Positions 1-9,710 of a stretch of DNA of 55,375 nt are shown here, piece by piece. Position 1 is the stretch's first letter; each line of letters starts with the position of its first letter. Source of the DNA: Nitrospira sp. (lineage in GTDB: Bacteria > Nitrospirota > Nitrospiria > Nitrospirales > Nitrospiraceae); NCBI GenBank assembly GCA_019636835.1, contig JAHBWU010000015.1:1-55375 (forward strand), given 5' to 3'. The position numbers and the translations under genes are program-made. The notes beneath the pieces were generated by a model. It saw nothing but the letters and a program-made list of their open reading frames with translations. It did not search any database and was not told the origin of the DNA.

Positions 1-124
1 TTGACTCTACGTACATGCATCGGTACTCTCGCATGAAAGAACCGCATTGGATGCGGAAGGCTTCGCTGGTTGAGCACCATCAGCACGTGAGCAATTGCTC
101 ATAAGGACGGAGGAGGATATGGTC

Positions 125-2557
125 ATGCGACGGATACAAACCGTATTCAGACTCATTCTTGGTTTGGCCTTACTTACCGGGTATGCGGTCTTGGCGGAAG
201 GACCAGCTGTCGCGGCAAGCGGCAAGCCCGACTCCTCAACATTTCACTATGGCAAACATCTGACGAATGCCGAGCTGGTTGGCGCGGAGATTTGGTTCAA
301 CGCCACGGCCGGCAACGCGCGCTTCTTTACCTACGTCTATCAGCAACGACTCGGTGTCATGATCGATTGGTATCGAGTCTTGCGAAGTGACGCGCGCGAC
401 GCGCGCTTCTATCGGTGGGGCCTCATCAACGATCCGGATTGTTGTAAGCCGGGTGATCCTCACTGCCCGGCTAAAAGCTATGATGAGACCTATGGCTTCG
501 ACTATTGTCCGGGCGACGACGAATTGCTCAAGTATGTCGGGAAGACCGGGTATCGTGATCCTGCCTGCGATTTGGAAGACGTGCCGCTTGCAAAGGACGA
601 TCCGCACGGTCCAAAAGATTTGCGACAATCAGCCTGCGACCTCGAGTTCGGGACGTCGACCGGCGCGCTGGGACTGCGAAAATTTCCGAATCCCAAATTC
701 GACAAGGTGAAATGGCTCCAGATTAACGGCGGACATCTAGACACGTGGGACGGCTATACCGCCAAAACGGCACCGCGCAAGGACCGTGAAGCGCCCGCTA
801 AGAGTCATTTGATCGACGGCTCGATCGAGCCGCCCTATCGCATCGGCATGTCGTGCGGCGCCTGCCACATCGCCTTCGATCCAATACGACCTCCCAAAGA
901 TCCGGCCCATCCGAAATGGGAGAATCTTTCCGGCACAGTCGGCAATCAGTATGGGCGATTCTCGCAAATATTGGGGTCGGGAATGGCGCCGAACACCATT
1001 GAGTACCAAATCTACGGCCATTCCCGTCCTGGTGCCGTCGATACCTCTGCGATTCCAAACGATCAGGTCAACAACGCCGGCACGATGAACGCGATTATCA
1101 ACCTGGCCAAGCGGCCGATCTTTGAGGAAGACATCATCAAATGGCGCAAGACCAACCAATGTCCGGCTGGAGGAGACGAGCGGACCTGTTGGTGCGAACC
1201 GGGCAAGGACGGCAAGTGCTGGGAGCGGGGCCGAAAGAAAGAGTTCGTCCACCACATTTTGAAAGGTGGAGAAGACAGCATCGGCGCCCTCGAAGCAATT
1301 CAACGGGTGTACTTCAACATCGGAAGCTGCTCCGAGGAAGGATGGGTGAATCATCTTACAGACATGCGCCAGCTCGACCCCACGATGCGGGGGTTCGGGC
1401 AGACGCCGTTCGACATCGGACAGGTGCGCCGAGACTGTCCGCAGTTCCGGGCGATTGAAGACCGTCTAGAGGAAGTCCTCAAGTTTTTGCTCACCGGAGC
1501 CCCGGCCGACCTGTACCAAGCCCGTGGGTTGAAGAACAACGCCGCGCTCGTCGAACAACTCAATAAGGAATTCGGCAAGGGCGCAGTTGAGCAGGGCCGC
1601 ACAATTTTCGCGAGCAAGTGCGCCTCGTGCCATTCCAGCCAGAGCGGACCGTTCGAGAATCGAGATTTTCGAACAGTCTCCACAGATCCGAAGGATAAAG
1701 GCATTCGCGTCGATTGGCTCGGTAACGACAAGCTCATCCCCGTGAGCGAGGTCGGCACAAACCGCTCGCGATCCCTCCATTCCAATCACATGCAGGGCCG
1801 CGTTTGGGAAGAGTACGGTTCTGAGACCTTACGGGCGAAGCCCGGTGACCCACAGCTCAAGGAACCCTCGGACGGTGGACGGGGCTACTACCGGAATATC
1901 TCGCTGTTGAGTCTGTGGGCCTATGCCCCCTTCATGCACAATAACGCCGTGGGTCCTGAAGTCTGCGGTGGCCCATTGGACGAGCACTACTACGCGTCGT
2001 ATGTCGATAAAGATGGGAAGCCGCTGGCCAGCCCGCCGCCCTGTTGGGTATTTGATCCCAGCGTAGAGGGGCGATTCAAGCTCTACAAAGCGTCGATGAA
2101 AGAGCTGCTCAACCCATCTCAACGAATTCCAAAAGTGACCGGGTTCAATTCCGATGTGACCATTCGGCTGTTTCCAAAACTGAGTGATAAAGAACGCGAG
2201 CGGTTCATCGACACGGCCATCCGCTTTCCGGTCGGCACGCCGGCCGCGCGCATCGGGAACTTCCGTCACAAGGAACTGGTGGGAGACCTCGTCATGGCGC
2301 GGGTAGATTTCGACAAACTGAAAGCCAAGTACGCCGACCGGTATGGTGCGGAAAAAGGCGAACGGATCGCCAAAACGATCCAAGACAAGGGCACGGAATT
2401 GATCGAGAAGCCGGGATCGATACTCGAAGCCGGAGCGGAATTGCGGGAGATCTACAGCAACAGTCTCGCGGTCATCGAAAACGATGGGCACCGATTCGGC
2501 GAGGATCTCTCGGATCAGGAGAAGGATGCGCTGACAGCGTTCCTAGCGACACTCTGA
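125..2557 (+). CDS. Exported di-haem c-type cytochrome, RoxA/MauG-like
   Basis: An 810-residue exported protein with two c-type haem sites: CGACH at about residues 244-248 and CASCH at about 499-503. The frame is open from 95, but the ATG at 125 sits about 8 nt after an AGGAGG and starts directly into a signal peptide (MRR, hydrophobic stretch, AVAA), so I prefer it. The second half has the usual CXXCH cytochrome context. Two widely spaced CXXCH motifs in a long periplasmic protein recall di-haem oxygenases and peroxidases (RoxA, MauG, CcpA), but I cannot assign a substrate. It heads a plus-strand run of haem proteins reaching 9563. Haem attachment is certain from the motifs; the enzyme class is inferred. 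Confidence 0.85.
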   Translation: MRRIQTVFRLILGLALLTGYAVLAEGPAVAASGKPDSSTFHYGKHLTNAELVGAEIWFNATAGNARFFTYVYQQRLGVMIDWYRVLRSDARDARFYRWGLINDPDCCKPGDPHCPAKSYDETYGFDYCPGDDELLKYVGKTGYRDPACDLEDVPLAKDDPHGPKDLRQSACDLEFGTSTGALGLRKFPNPKFDKVKWLQINGGHLDTWDGYTAKTAPRKDREAPAKSHLIDGSIEPPYRIGMSCGACHIAFDPIRPPKDPAHPKWENLSGTVGNQYGRFSQILGSGMAPNTIEYQIYGHSRPGAVDTSAIPNDQVNNAGTMNAIINLAKRPIFEEDIIKWRKTNQCPAGGDERTCWCEPGKDGKCWERGRKKEFVHHILKGGEDSIGALEAIQRVYFNIGSCSEEGWVNHLTDMRQLDPTMRGFGQTPFDIGQVRRDCPQFRAIEDRLEEVLKFLLTGAPADLYQARGLKNNAALVEQLNKEFGKGAVEQGRTIFASKCASCHSSQSGPFENRDFRTVSTDPKDKGIRVDWLGNDKLIPVSEVGTNRSRSLHSNHMQGRVWEEYGSETLRAKPGDPQLKEPSDGGRGYYRNISLLSLWAYAPFMHNNAVGPEVCGGPLDEHYYASYVDKDGKPLASPPPCWVFDPSVEGRFKLYKASMKELLNPSQRIPKVTGFNSDVTIRLFPKLSDKERERFIDTAIRFPVGTPAARIGNFRHKELVGDLVMARVDFDKLKAKYADRYGAEKGERIAKTIQDKGTELIEKPGSILEAGAELREIYSNSLAVIENDGHRFGEDLSDQEKDALTAFLATL

Positions 2558-2586
2558 TGCATGAATTCAGGAAAGAGGTGATCACG

Positions 2587-3501
2587 ATGAAACGCGCACG
2601 ATGGTTGATGTCAGTCGGCTTGGTGGTAAGCCAAACCGTTCTCCTTGGCTGTAACCCAGATCCGCCGCCGATTCCATTTGCCCAGAGCGGCGAACGATAT
2701 CACGACAAGATCGACTTTGCCCGATTGGAGCACGAGTCACCTCTCATGCCGGCCGATCTCATGAAGGTCACACCGGACAATCTCAAGGGCGCCACGCAGG
2801 AACAGGTCGATCAGATCTATGCCCGTCTGACGGCCGGTCCGATTCCGGACGGAGTGTACGATGGACAAATGTTTTTCCCGAAGGGATCGAGCGAACGGGC
2901 ACGACTGGCCGAAATCGTCGGAGGAGGCATCAAAGGGTTCTTCGTCGACCTCAAGGCAGCCACGCTTGAGCACATCGGCGAATTCATCTGGAAAGGAAAG
3001 GTCTTCTATCGCGGGGAAGGCGTGCTCAGAAATCGCATTGAGGATTTGCGTATCTTGAAACCGATTGTCGGTCCGAACGTCGAGAAGATCCAAAAGCTGG
3101 ATGTAGACGGGAAGGACGCCTGGTTGCTGTTCCCCGCGAAGCTTTACTGCGGCCAGAGCCTACTGGATGGACGCCGGGAATCGGTCATCATCGATTATGC
3201 CTTCACGGATGACCTACCGGGCTACCGCGACATGCCGGATATGTTAGCCGGGCGGGAAGGCCTGGAGATACGCGATGAAATTCGCATGGTTCGTCCAGGG
3301 TTCTATCTGGGCCGGGCTTACATCAAAAAGGTCTTTGCCTTGAATTTCACCCTCTATAACAAGGCGGTGGCAGACAAGGAATCTTCGTCTTTTGTCGGTT
3401 CCGGGACAGTCAACGAGGACTGCTGGGTCGGCAGTCAGCGCATGACGGCAATGGCCAACAAGACGGGCAACCAACATGCTCGGTTAATGGAAACCCAGTG
3501 A
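2587..3501 (+). CDS. Lipoprotein of unknown function in haem-protein operon
   Basis: A 304-residue protein I do not recognise. The start at 2587 (MKRARWLMS) follows a GAAAGAGGTG Shine-Dalgarno region. The N-terminus is a lipoprotein signal with a lipobox ending LLGC near residue 20, so the mature protein should be anchored facing the periplasm. No CXXCH motif is present, and the rest looks soluble and mixed alpha/beta. It begins 29 nt after the di-haem cytochrome and ends 23 nt before a second cytochrome lipoprotein. A partner or assembly role for those cytochromes is a reasonable inference from position only. Confidence 0.8.
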   Translation: MKRARWLMSVGLVVSQTVLLGCNPDPPPIPFAQSGERYHDKIDFARLEHESPLMPADLMKVTPDNLKGATQEQVDQIYARLTAGPIPDGVYDGQMFFPKGSSERARLAEIVGGGIKGFFVDLKAATLEHIGEFIWKGKVFYRGEGVLRNRIEDLRILKPIVGPNVEKIQKLDVDGKDAWLLFPAKLYCGQSLLDGRRESVIIDYAFTDDLPGYRDMPDMLAGREGLEIRDEIRMVRPGFYLGRAYIKKVFALNFTLYNKAVADKESSSFVGSGTVNEDCWVGSQRMTAMANKTGNQHARLMETQ

Positions 3502-3524
3502 CGTCAGATTACACCGGTTAAACC

Positions 3525-5468
3525 ATGCAACGGATGGCCAGACGGTGGGTAACGGGGTTGAGATGGATGGTCATGATGACGGCATTGGTCTCGGGATGTG
3601 ATCGGCAGGATATAGGAACGTCTGCCGACCAACGGCCTGCCTCAGTTGCCCAATCGACTATCCCTTCGTCTCCTGATTCCACGACACCTCCATGGGTTGT
3701 CGATCCGACCGAGCCCGGAACAAACGTCCCACCGGTCGGACGATCCCTGTTTGACTTCCTGATCACAAACGACGTAAACGGCAAAAAGGTCTATGACATC
3801 CCATTTCCGTTTTCTGCCCTGTTGGTTCGTATCGAATCGCGACTCCACTCTGAACGCGCACCACCGGTCCTTAAACGATTGCTGATTCCCGTCAATCGCT
3901 CGCTGCAGCGGCGGGCCGGCGACGGAGCGTTCTTTACCTATCCGCGAGCTGTGCTGGCCGTCGATACTGAAGGTGATTCGACCTTAAGTTTGTCCGGCAT
4001 GCATCTCAAAGATCGGCTCTTCATCGGCTACCATGAAAAGACCGCTGTATTGGAGGTCATCAGTTATAACGAGGCGGCGGGCCGATTCGAGTTTCAGATC
4101 GTGAGCGACTATCGGGCCGACGGCACGCCGATCGTTCGGTACGCCAACCGCGCGCTCTGCACCGCATGCCATCAAAATCAGAGCCCCATCTTTTCGCGTC
4201 CCATGTGGGACGAAACCAACGTCAATCACAAAATCGCCGCCTTGCTTATCCATCAACGCCGACCCTATCACGGCTTTCCCATTCGACAAGGTGTGGGGAC
4301 GTTGCAGGCCTTCGATGACGCCACCGACCGTGCCAACGACATCTCGCTCGCACAACTACTCTGGCGTGAGGGATGCGAACAGGCCGGTCGACCGGAACAG
4401 TCGATCAGGTGTCGAGCCGAACTGATCGAGTGGGTCCTTCGATATGCAATGTCTAAAAGATTAGTCCAGGACTGGCAAACGGCCGAGGCCGGTATAGAGC
4501 CACCTTCGTTTCTTGCCGCCTGGCTGGCACGCTGGCGACACGGGCTAGCCATTCCCAATCCGGATATCCCGAATCGCAATCCCTTTCGGTATGTCGCAGT
4601 GAGCGAGTTCCCTGGTCTCAGCGAGGTGGAAGCCACTGCCCTTGAGGGAAGAGAACCACGATCCCTGTTTCGCGGACCGCATGAGCCGACATTGCCTCGC
4701 GAACCGTTGGAGGTGTGGACCATTCCTGATACACCACAGACACTCGAGCGAGTCCTGGCTTCGTTCGCGCAATTCTTCACTAGGGCTGATCTCGATCGGT
4801 TGAACCGCCTGGTGCATCGACAACCGGAGCGGCTCAAACACGTGGTGAACGCCATGGCGCAAGAGACCTTGATCGGCCGAACCGATGTGTTCGCTGACCA
4901 GCCGTTCCGGCGTGTGACCGTCTTGACGGCGCTCGATCAGCAATTGGGCGCTCCGGCCGTCGCTCGCTGCTGTCTGGATGATCACGGCATGCCGCCACCG
5001 GTGGACGACGAAGTTGCCTCGCATCCCTCACCAGGCGCGGCACACGAGGCTTCGCTGATCGGCGACCACAAGACGTTCCATCAGTATTGTGGTGCCTGTC
5101 ATCATGGAGAGGATAGTTTTCCCCCGAACTTTCTCCATGGGTCTCCCGCAGAGATCAAAGCGAATTTAACGCAATGTGCCGATCGAATCTTCGTGCGGTT
5201 ACGTATGTGGGACATTGCCGGCCCCGAACAACTGGAAGCGCCGATGCCGCCGGCCATGCATCTATTGCATCACCGGGTCAGCCTGGACCAGTGGAAAAGT
5301 CATCCCGATTTGCAGATGCTTCGCAAGGAGGCAGTGGCCGCGATTCAACGAAAACGGGGCGCGACATTTGCCCCTGAAGATTTGCTGCGGCAGGACTACG
5401 ACACCTTACCAGCTTGCCTGACGCCGAGTCGTGAGTTGACTGAAGCGGCGGGAGCACATCATGGATAG
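3525..5468 (+). CDS. Di-haem cytochrome c lipoprotein
   Basis: A 647-residue protein with a lipoprotein signal (lipobox LVSGC within the first 25 residues) and two CXXCH motifs: CTACH near residue 212 and CGACH near residue 522. It should be a periplasm-facing, membrane-anchored di-haem protein, an electron-transfer partner or peroxidase-like enzyme. Start choice is uncertain: ATGs at 3525 and 3534 are both in frame and neither has a strong ribosome binding site. It is the third gene of the plus-strand haem cluster and is followed after 38 nt by a membrane protein gene. The family beyond 'cytochrome c' is not clear to me. Confidence 0.82.
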   Translation: MQRMARRWVTGLRWMVMMTALVSGCDRQDIGTSADQRPASVAQSTIPSSPDSTTPPWVVDPTEPGTNVPPVGRSLFDFLITNDVNGKKVYDIPFPFSALLVRIESRLHSERAPPVLKRLLIPVNRSLQRRAGDGAFFTYPRAVLAVDTEGDSTLSLSGMHLKDRLFIGYHEKTAVLEVISYNEAAGRFEFQIVSDYRADGTPIVRYANRALCTACHQNQSPIFSRPMWDETNVNHKIAALLIHQRRPYHGFPIRQGVGTLQAFDDATDRANDISLAQLLWREGCEQAGRPEQSIRCRAELIEWVLRYAMSKRLVQDWQTAEAGIEPPSFLAAWLARWRHGLAIPNPDIPNRNPFRYVAVSEFPGLSEVEATALEGREPRSLFRGPHEPTLPREPLEVWTIPDTPQTLERVLASFAQFFTRADLDRLNRLVHRQPERLKHVVNAMAQETLIGRTDVFADQPFRRVTVLTALDQQLGAPAVARCCLDDHGMPPPVDDEVASHPSPGAAHEASLIGDHKTFHQYCGACHHGEDSFPPNFLHGSPAEIKANLTQCADRIFVRLRMWDIAGPEQLEAPMPPAMHLLHHRVSLDQWKSHPDLQMLRKEAVAAIQRKRGATFAPEDLLRQDYDTLPACLTPSRELTEAAGAHHG

Positions 5469-5506
5469 GTTGATGGCCAGAGCTGCCATGCAAAGGATCT
5501 GATGCC

Positions 5507-6805
5507 GTGACTCCGCAGTCCCAATTCATGCTGGTGGCACAGGTCACGCCAGGCCGTGAACGCGGTCTGAGGGAACTGCTGATGACGATGAATTCGAAGC
5601 CAGGTATGGCCGACCCGACGAACGCGGTCCTGCCGTTCGGGCAGTTCGAACGCCTGCATTTTGCGCGGCTGGTGGTGCTGGATGATCTCACGCTCGGCGA
5701 CATCGAAGCGCACGCGGTCCCGCGCCAGAACCTGCCCGTCTACCTTGCGTTTATCGGCAGCTGTGACGGATCCGCAGGCGAGTGCATCGCGGATCTGGCA
5801 CAGCGCGCGGATACGGGGTTGCGCCGAATCTTCATGCATTGCGACGGCTTCGATGCGGATGAGGATCTACTACCCTGGATGCAAACGCATCAACATCGAC
5901 TGGCTGCCAACTACATCAACTGGGTCGGTCGCACGGTACGGCAAGTCAAGGAGGAAAGCGCACTGCAACGTGCTCTCGCCGTGAAAGTGCCGCGCGCGCC
6001 GCTCGCATCGGCCGCGCAAGCTCAGCAACTCCGGCGCGAGTTGATCGACTTTGTCGATGCTGAAGTCAGCGCCGGGAGGCTTGGTCTGACGCCGCCGGAG
6101 CCGACGCCACTGCGCTGGAAAATTGCAAAGCTCCTCCATCTCGTTGCGATTCCGCTGGCGGGCCTAATTCTATTACCGTTTCTGATCGTCCTGTCGCCGC
6201 TCTTGATCTTCATCTTGCGAACGAAAGAGAACAGCGACGCCGAAATCTGCCCGCCCCCGGACCGCGCGGCGCTGCTGGAATTGCAGCATCTGGAAGACTA
6301 CGATGTGACCAACCAGTACACGGCATTCGGCTCGGTCAAGCCGGGACTGTTTCGCCGCTGGCTCGTGACGCTTGTGCTGACGGTGATCGACTACACTTGT
6401 CGCCATATCTTCACGTGCGGTTTTCTCGCACGCGTACAGACGATTCATTTCGCCTTCTGGGCCTTTCTCGATGACAAGCGCCGGCTCGTCTTCACCAGCA
6501 ACTATGACGGCGGCCACGAGGCCTACATGGACGACTTCATCAACAAGGTGGCGTGGGGCCTGAATCTCGCGTTCAGCCACGGCGTGGGCTGGCCGCGCAC
6601 GCGTTGGCTGGTCGCGCGCGGCGCGCGCATTGAAAACAAGTTCAAGCACTACCAGCGGCGCCATCAGTTGCCGACACAGGTCTGGTACCAGGCCTATCCG
6701 GGCCTGGCCCTGGTCGATCTCAAACGGAACCAGCGTATCAGGGAAGGGCTGGAGCTTGCGAGCGTGACTGACGCGCAGGCTCAAGCCTGGTTACAGCTGC
6801 TATGA
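5507..6805 (+). CDS. Membrane-associated protein of unknown family, next to DyP peroxidase
   Basis: A 432-residue protein with a GTG start preceded by AAGGA about 10 nt upstream; the in-frame ATG at 5528 is an alternative. Residues 1-170 look soluble. A strongly hydrophobic stretch around 205-237 (LLHLVAIPLAGLILLPFLIV) should cross the membrane, and a second weaker one lies near 285-305. The C-terminal third is rich in aromatic and basic residues. It overlaps the DyP peroxidase gene by 4 nt (ATGA), which suggests translational coupling. I do not recognise the family. An anchor or partner for the peroxidase or the catalase-like protein is an inference. The region is richer in GCGC-type codons than the flanks. 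Confidence 0.8.
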   Translation: MTPQSQFMLVAQVTPGRERGLRELLMTMNSKPGMADPTNAVLPFGQFERLHFARLVVLDDLTLGDIEAHAVPRQNLPVYLAFIGSCDGSAGECIADLAQRADTGLRRIFMHCDGFDADEDLLPWMQTHQHRLAANYINWVGRTVRQVKEESALQRALAVKVPRAPLASAAQAQQLRRELIDFVDAEVSAGRLGLTPPEPTPLRWKIAKLLHLVAIPLAGLILLPFLIVLSPLLIFILRTKENSDAEICPPPDRAALLELQHLEDYDVTNQYTAFGSVKPGLFRRWLVTLVLTVIDYTCRHIFTCGFLARVQTIHFAFWAFLDDKRRLVFTSNYDGGHEAYMDDFINKVAWGLNLAFSHGVGWPRTRWLVARGARIENKFKHYQRRHQLPTQVWYQAYPGLALVDLKRNQRIREGLELASVTDAQAQAWLQLL

Positions 6806-8325
6806 GCACACACCTGAGTCAGGACAGGTCTGTGGAACTGAACGACGTTCAGGGCCTGGTGCGGTTCGCGCACAAGCACCTGACGGAAGCGTGTTTTCTC
6901 CTACTGCGCGTCAAGGATCCGTCCGCGGCACGCGCGTGGTTGGCGCAGGCGCCGGTCACGAGCGCAATCAAGGCCGATCCACTGCCCCAGACCGCGCTCC
7001 AGGTCGCATTCACGAGCGAGGGACTGCGTGCATTGGAGGTCGCCCCCGACCTGCTCGCGGAGTTTTCAGCCGAATTTGTCGCCGGCATGGCGAGTGACGC
7101 CGCGCGTGCGCGCCGTCTGGGAGATATCGGCGCCAATGATCCGAGCGGTTGGCAATGGGGCGCCGGCGAGCGGGTGCCGCACGTTGCCGTGCTTCTGTAT
7201 GCCCGGTCCGGGCGACTGGCGGCATGGGAACAGGAGATCGACGCGCAATGCGCGGCCGGCTTCGCGCGCATCGAACGCCTGTCGACGTCGGATACACAGG
7301 ACGTGGAGCCGTTTGGATTTGTCGACGGCATTTCGCAACCGCAAATCGATTGGGAGCGAAAGCGCCCGGTGCGCGACCAGGACCAGATCGAGTACAGCAA
7401 CGTGAGTTGCCTCGGCGAGTTTCTGCTCGGCTATCCCAACGAATACGGGCTCTACACCGCGCGTCCGCTGCTTGCTCCACGGAATGACCCAGGTGGTCTG
7501 CTGCCGAGAGCCGAAGACGCACCGGACCAAGCCGACCTCGGACGCAATGGCTGCTATCTCGTGTTGCGTCAACTTCAGCAGGACGTGCAAGGCTTCTGGG
7601 GCGAACTGGACCGGCAAGCGGACGGTGATGTGGACTTGCGCGAACAGCTGGCTGCCGCGATGGTGGGTCGGAAGAAAGACGGCGAACCTCTGGTAGCACC
7701 AAGCAAGGACTCAGGCGCCGGCAACGCTCCCGCCCAGCGATCGAAACTGAACGACTTCACTTACGAGGACGATCCACGAGGTGTGCGCTGCCCGTTGGGC
7801 GCTCACATTCGACGCATGAATCCGCGCAATGCGGATTTGCCCCCCGGTCCTCCGGGAATCCTCTCGCGTCTGTGGCGTATGTTGGGCTTCAACGCGGCGG
7901 CGCGGCAACAAGATTTGGTCGCATCCACACGCTTTCATCGCCTGCTTCGCCGAGGACGAACCTTCGGTGCAGGCGTGGCGCCTGCGCTGTCCGCGACGCC
8001 ATCCTCGCCCGGCACAGAGACCGGGATCTATTTCATCTGCCTTGTGGCCAATATCAAGCGGCAGTTCGAGTTCGTGCAAAGCGCGTGGTTGATCGGGAGC
8101 AAATTTGCCGGACTCACCGGCGAAAGCGATCCGTTGCTCGGCCATCGATTGCCGGACCCGGGAGATTCGCCCACCGACGGCTTCTCGATTCCGCAAGCCG
8201 ATGGTCCGGATCGACGGCTGACCGGCCTGCCGCGGTTCGTCACCGTGCAAGGCGGCGCCTACTTTTTCCTGCCCGGGATTCGCGCCTTGCGGTACCTCGC
8301 GACAACGTACTCAAAGGGGTCGTGA
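6802..8325 (+). CDS. DyP-type haem peroxidase
   Basis: A 507-residue dye-decolourising peroxidase. The family-defining GxxDG motif is GFVDG at residues 172-176, with Asp175 the expected distal acid. The proximal haem ligand is probably His335 in the GAHIRRMNPR segment. The C-terminal FFLPGIRAL is also typical. Members use H2O2 to oxidise a broad range of substrates in a one-haem ferredoxin-like fold. No signal peptide is visible, so it is probably cytoplasmic or delivered by a partner. The length fits the longer DyP classes. It is coupled at both ends: 4 nt overlap with the gene before and 1 nt (TGATG) with the catalase-like gene after. Confidence 0.92.
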   Translation: MSTHLSQDRSVELNDVQGLVRFAHKHLTEACFLLLRVKDPSAARAWLAQAPVTSAIKADPLPQTALQVAFTSEGLRALEVAPDLLAEFSAEFVAGMASDAARARRLGDIGANDPSGWQWGAGERVPHVAVLLYARSGRLAAWEQEIDAQCAAGFARIERLSTSDTQDVEPFGFVDGISQPQIDWERKRPVRDQDQIEYSNVSCLGEFLLGYPNEYGLYTARPLLAPRNDPGGLLPRAEDAPDQADLGRNGCYLVLRQLQQDVQGFWGELDRQADGDVDLREQLAAAMVGRKKDGEPLVAPSKDSGAGNAPAQRSKLNDFTYEDDPRGVRCPLGAHIRRMNPRNADLPPGPPGILSRLWRMLGFNAAARQQDLVASTRFHRLLRRGRTFGAGVAPALSATPSSPGTETGIYFICLVANIKRQFEFVQSAWLIGSKFAGLTGESDPLLGHRLPDPGDSPTDGFSIPQADGPDRRLTGLPRFVTVQGGAYFFLPGIRALRYLATTYSKGS

Positions 8326-9563
8326 TGAAAAGGAACGTGTTAGGCTCAATGACGAGCCGCCCGGCACCGCCTGCCGATACCGGTTCAGCATTCCTGAATT
8401 GGATCAGCGATACGTTTATGCGACTACTCCAACTGCAACGGCGCATCGATCCCTGGATGCGTCCGGCCTTCGACGCGGTGCTGCGTGACCCGATCGCGCG
8501 CCTAACCACCGCCTTGATCAACTGGCAGCGGCCGAACGAAGGTCTGAAGATTGCCGAGGAACGGGTGCAACCAGACGAAGAGGCCTCGCTCCGATCGATC
8601 ATCGATACCTTTCAGCAGCAGATGCGCGGACTGTGGAAGCCGGGCGGATTCGAACGCGGCGGAAATACCAAGACCCACGGCATGGTGCGTGCCGAGTTCA
8701 TCGTCCACGCCGGCCTGCCGCCTCAATTCCGGCACGGCATCTTCGCGCACCCCAAAACCTATCGCGCATGGGTACGTTTTTCCGGTCCCGGGCCCTACGT
8801 GACCCCGGACATCGACGACGTGGGGTTCATGAGCATCAGCATCAAGCTGATGGGAGTTCCCGGTCTCAAACTAATGGAGGAAGAACAATTCACACAGGAT
8901 ATGATTGGCGTGTCCACACCGACCTTCGTGACGCCGGACACGCGCGCGAACAGTCAGTTGCAGCGTGAGAGCCTGAAGAATGCGCCGATGTTCTACTTTC
9001 TCAATCTTCGCCGTCCCCACCTGTTGGACTTCATCATGCAGGGACTGTGGACCAAGACACAGAGCAGTCCATTCGAGGCGCCGTACTTCAGTTGTGTGCC
9101 CTATCTGCTGGGAGAAGGGCAGGCGATGCAATATTCGGTGTGGCCGAAATCAAACAAGAAAACTCCGATCCCACGCCTGCCGCTGCGGCCGCCTGATGAC
9201 TACCTGCGCAAGGCCATGGTCGCCGCGCTCGATCAGGGCGATGTCGAGCTGGACATTCGCCTGCAGTTGCAGACCGATCCTCATCTGATGCCGATCGAAA
9301 ACAATGCGGTGCTGTGGCCGGAGCAGCTGTCGCCTCGCGTCTCGGTGGCTACGTTGCGTATCCCAAAGCAGAAATTCGATTCACCAGCGCAGATCGCGTT
9401 CGCGCGACGCCTCTCCTACAATCCCTGGCACTGCATCGCCGAGCACCGCCCGCTCGGCAATCAAAGCCGGGCCCGGCGCCGCATGTATTTCGAGTTATCG
9501 AAGTTGCGACACGACATGAACGCTGAGCCGCACTATGAGCCGACCGGGGATGAAACGTTTTGA
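8325..9563 (+). CDS. Catalase-like haem-binding protein, y4iL type
   Basis: A 412-residue protein of the catalase superfamily, closest in pattern to y4iL-like haem-binding proteins. The open frame extends far upstream inside the DyP gene, but the ATG at 8325 overlaps the DyP stop (TGATG) and is the natural start. Recognisable parts are the early HGMVRAEF and FRHGIF(A)HP segments, where catalases have their distal His region, and the C-terminal block around RLSYNPWHCIAEHRP, where the proximal side lies. True catalase activity is not assured; relatives include peroxide- and fatty-acid-peroxide-using enzymes. It is the last gene of the haem cluster and has no signal peptide. Confidence 0.85.
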   Translation: MKRNVLGSMTSRPAPPADTGSAFLNWISDTFMRLLQLQRRIDPWMRPAFDAVLRDPIARLTTALINWQRPNEGLKIAEERVQPDEEASLRSIIDTFQQQMRGLWKPGGFERGGNTKTHGMVRAEFIVHAGLPPQFRHGIFAHPKTYRAWVRFSGPGPYVTPDIDDVGFMSISIKLMGVPGLKLMEEEQFTQDMIGVSTPTFVTPDTRANSQLQRESLKNAPMFYFLNLRRPHLLDFIMQGLWTKTQSSPFEAPYFSCVPYLLGEGQAMQYSVWPKSNKKTPIPRLPLRPPDDYLRKAMVAALDQGDVELDIRLQLQTDPHLMPIENNAVLWPEQLSPRVSVATLRIPKQKFDSPAQIAFARRLSYNPWHCIAEHRPLGNQSRARRRMYFELSKLRHDMNAEPHYEPTGDETF

Positions 9564-9710
9564 TGAGGCACGCTCGCTGGTGGCAGCCACGACGCCCGAT
9601 CGGTCATCATGGATTCGGCATTAGGCGTGATCGGCGCGAGGCCGAAGAGCAGGACGGAGTTTCTCGAATATGTCGATTGGTTCGAGGATGTATCGCATCC
9701 CCCCCCTTCT

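Noticed and set aside
7872..8324. Upstream extension of the catalase-like frame into the DyP gene
   Set aside because: It is simply open; DyP motifs and the TGATG overlap fix the start at 8325.
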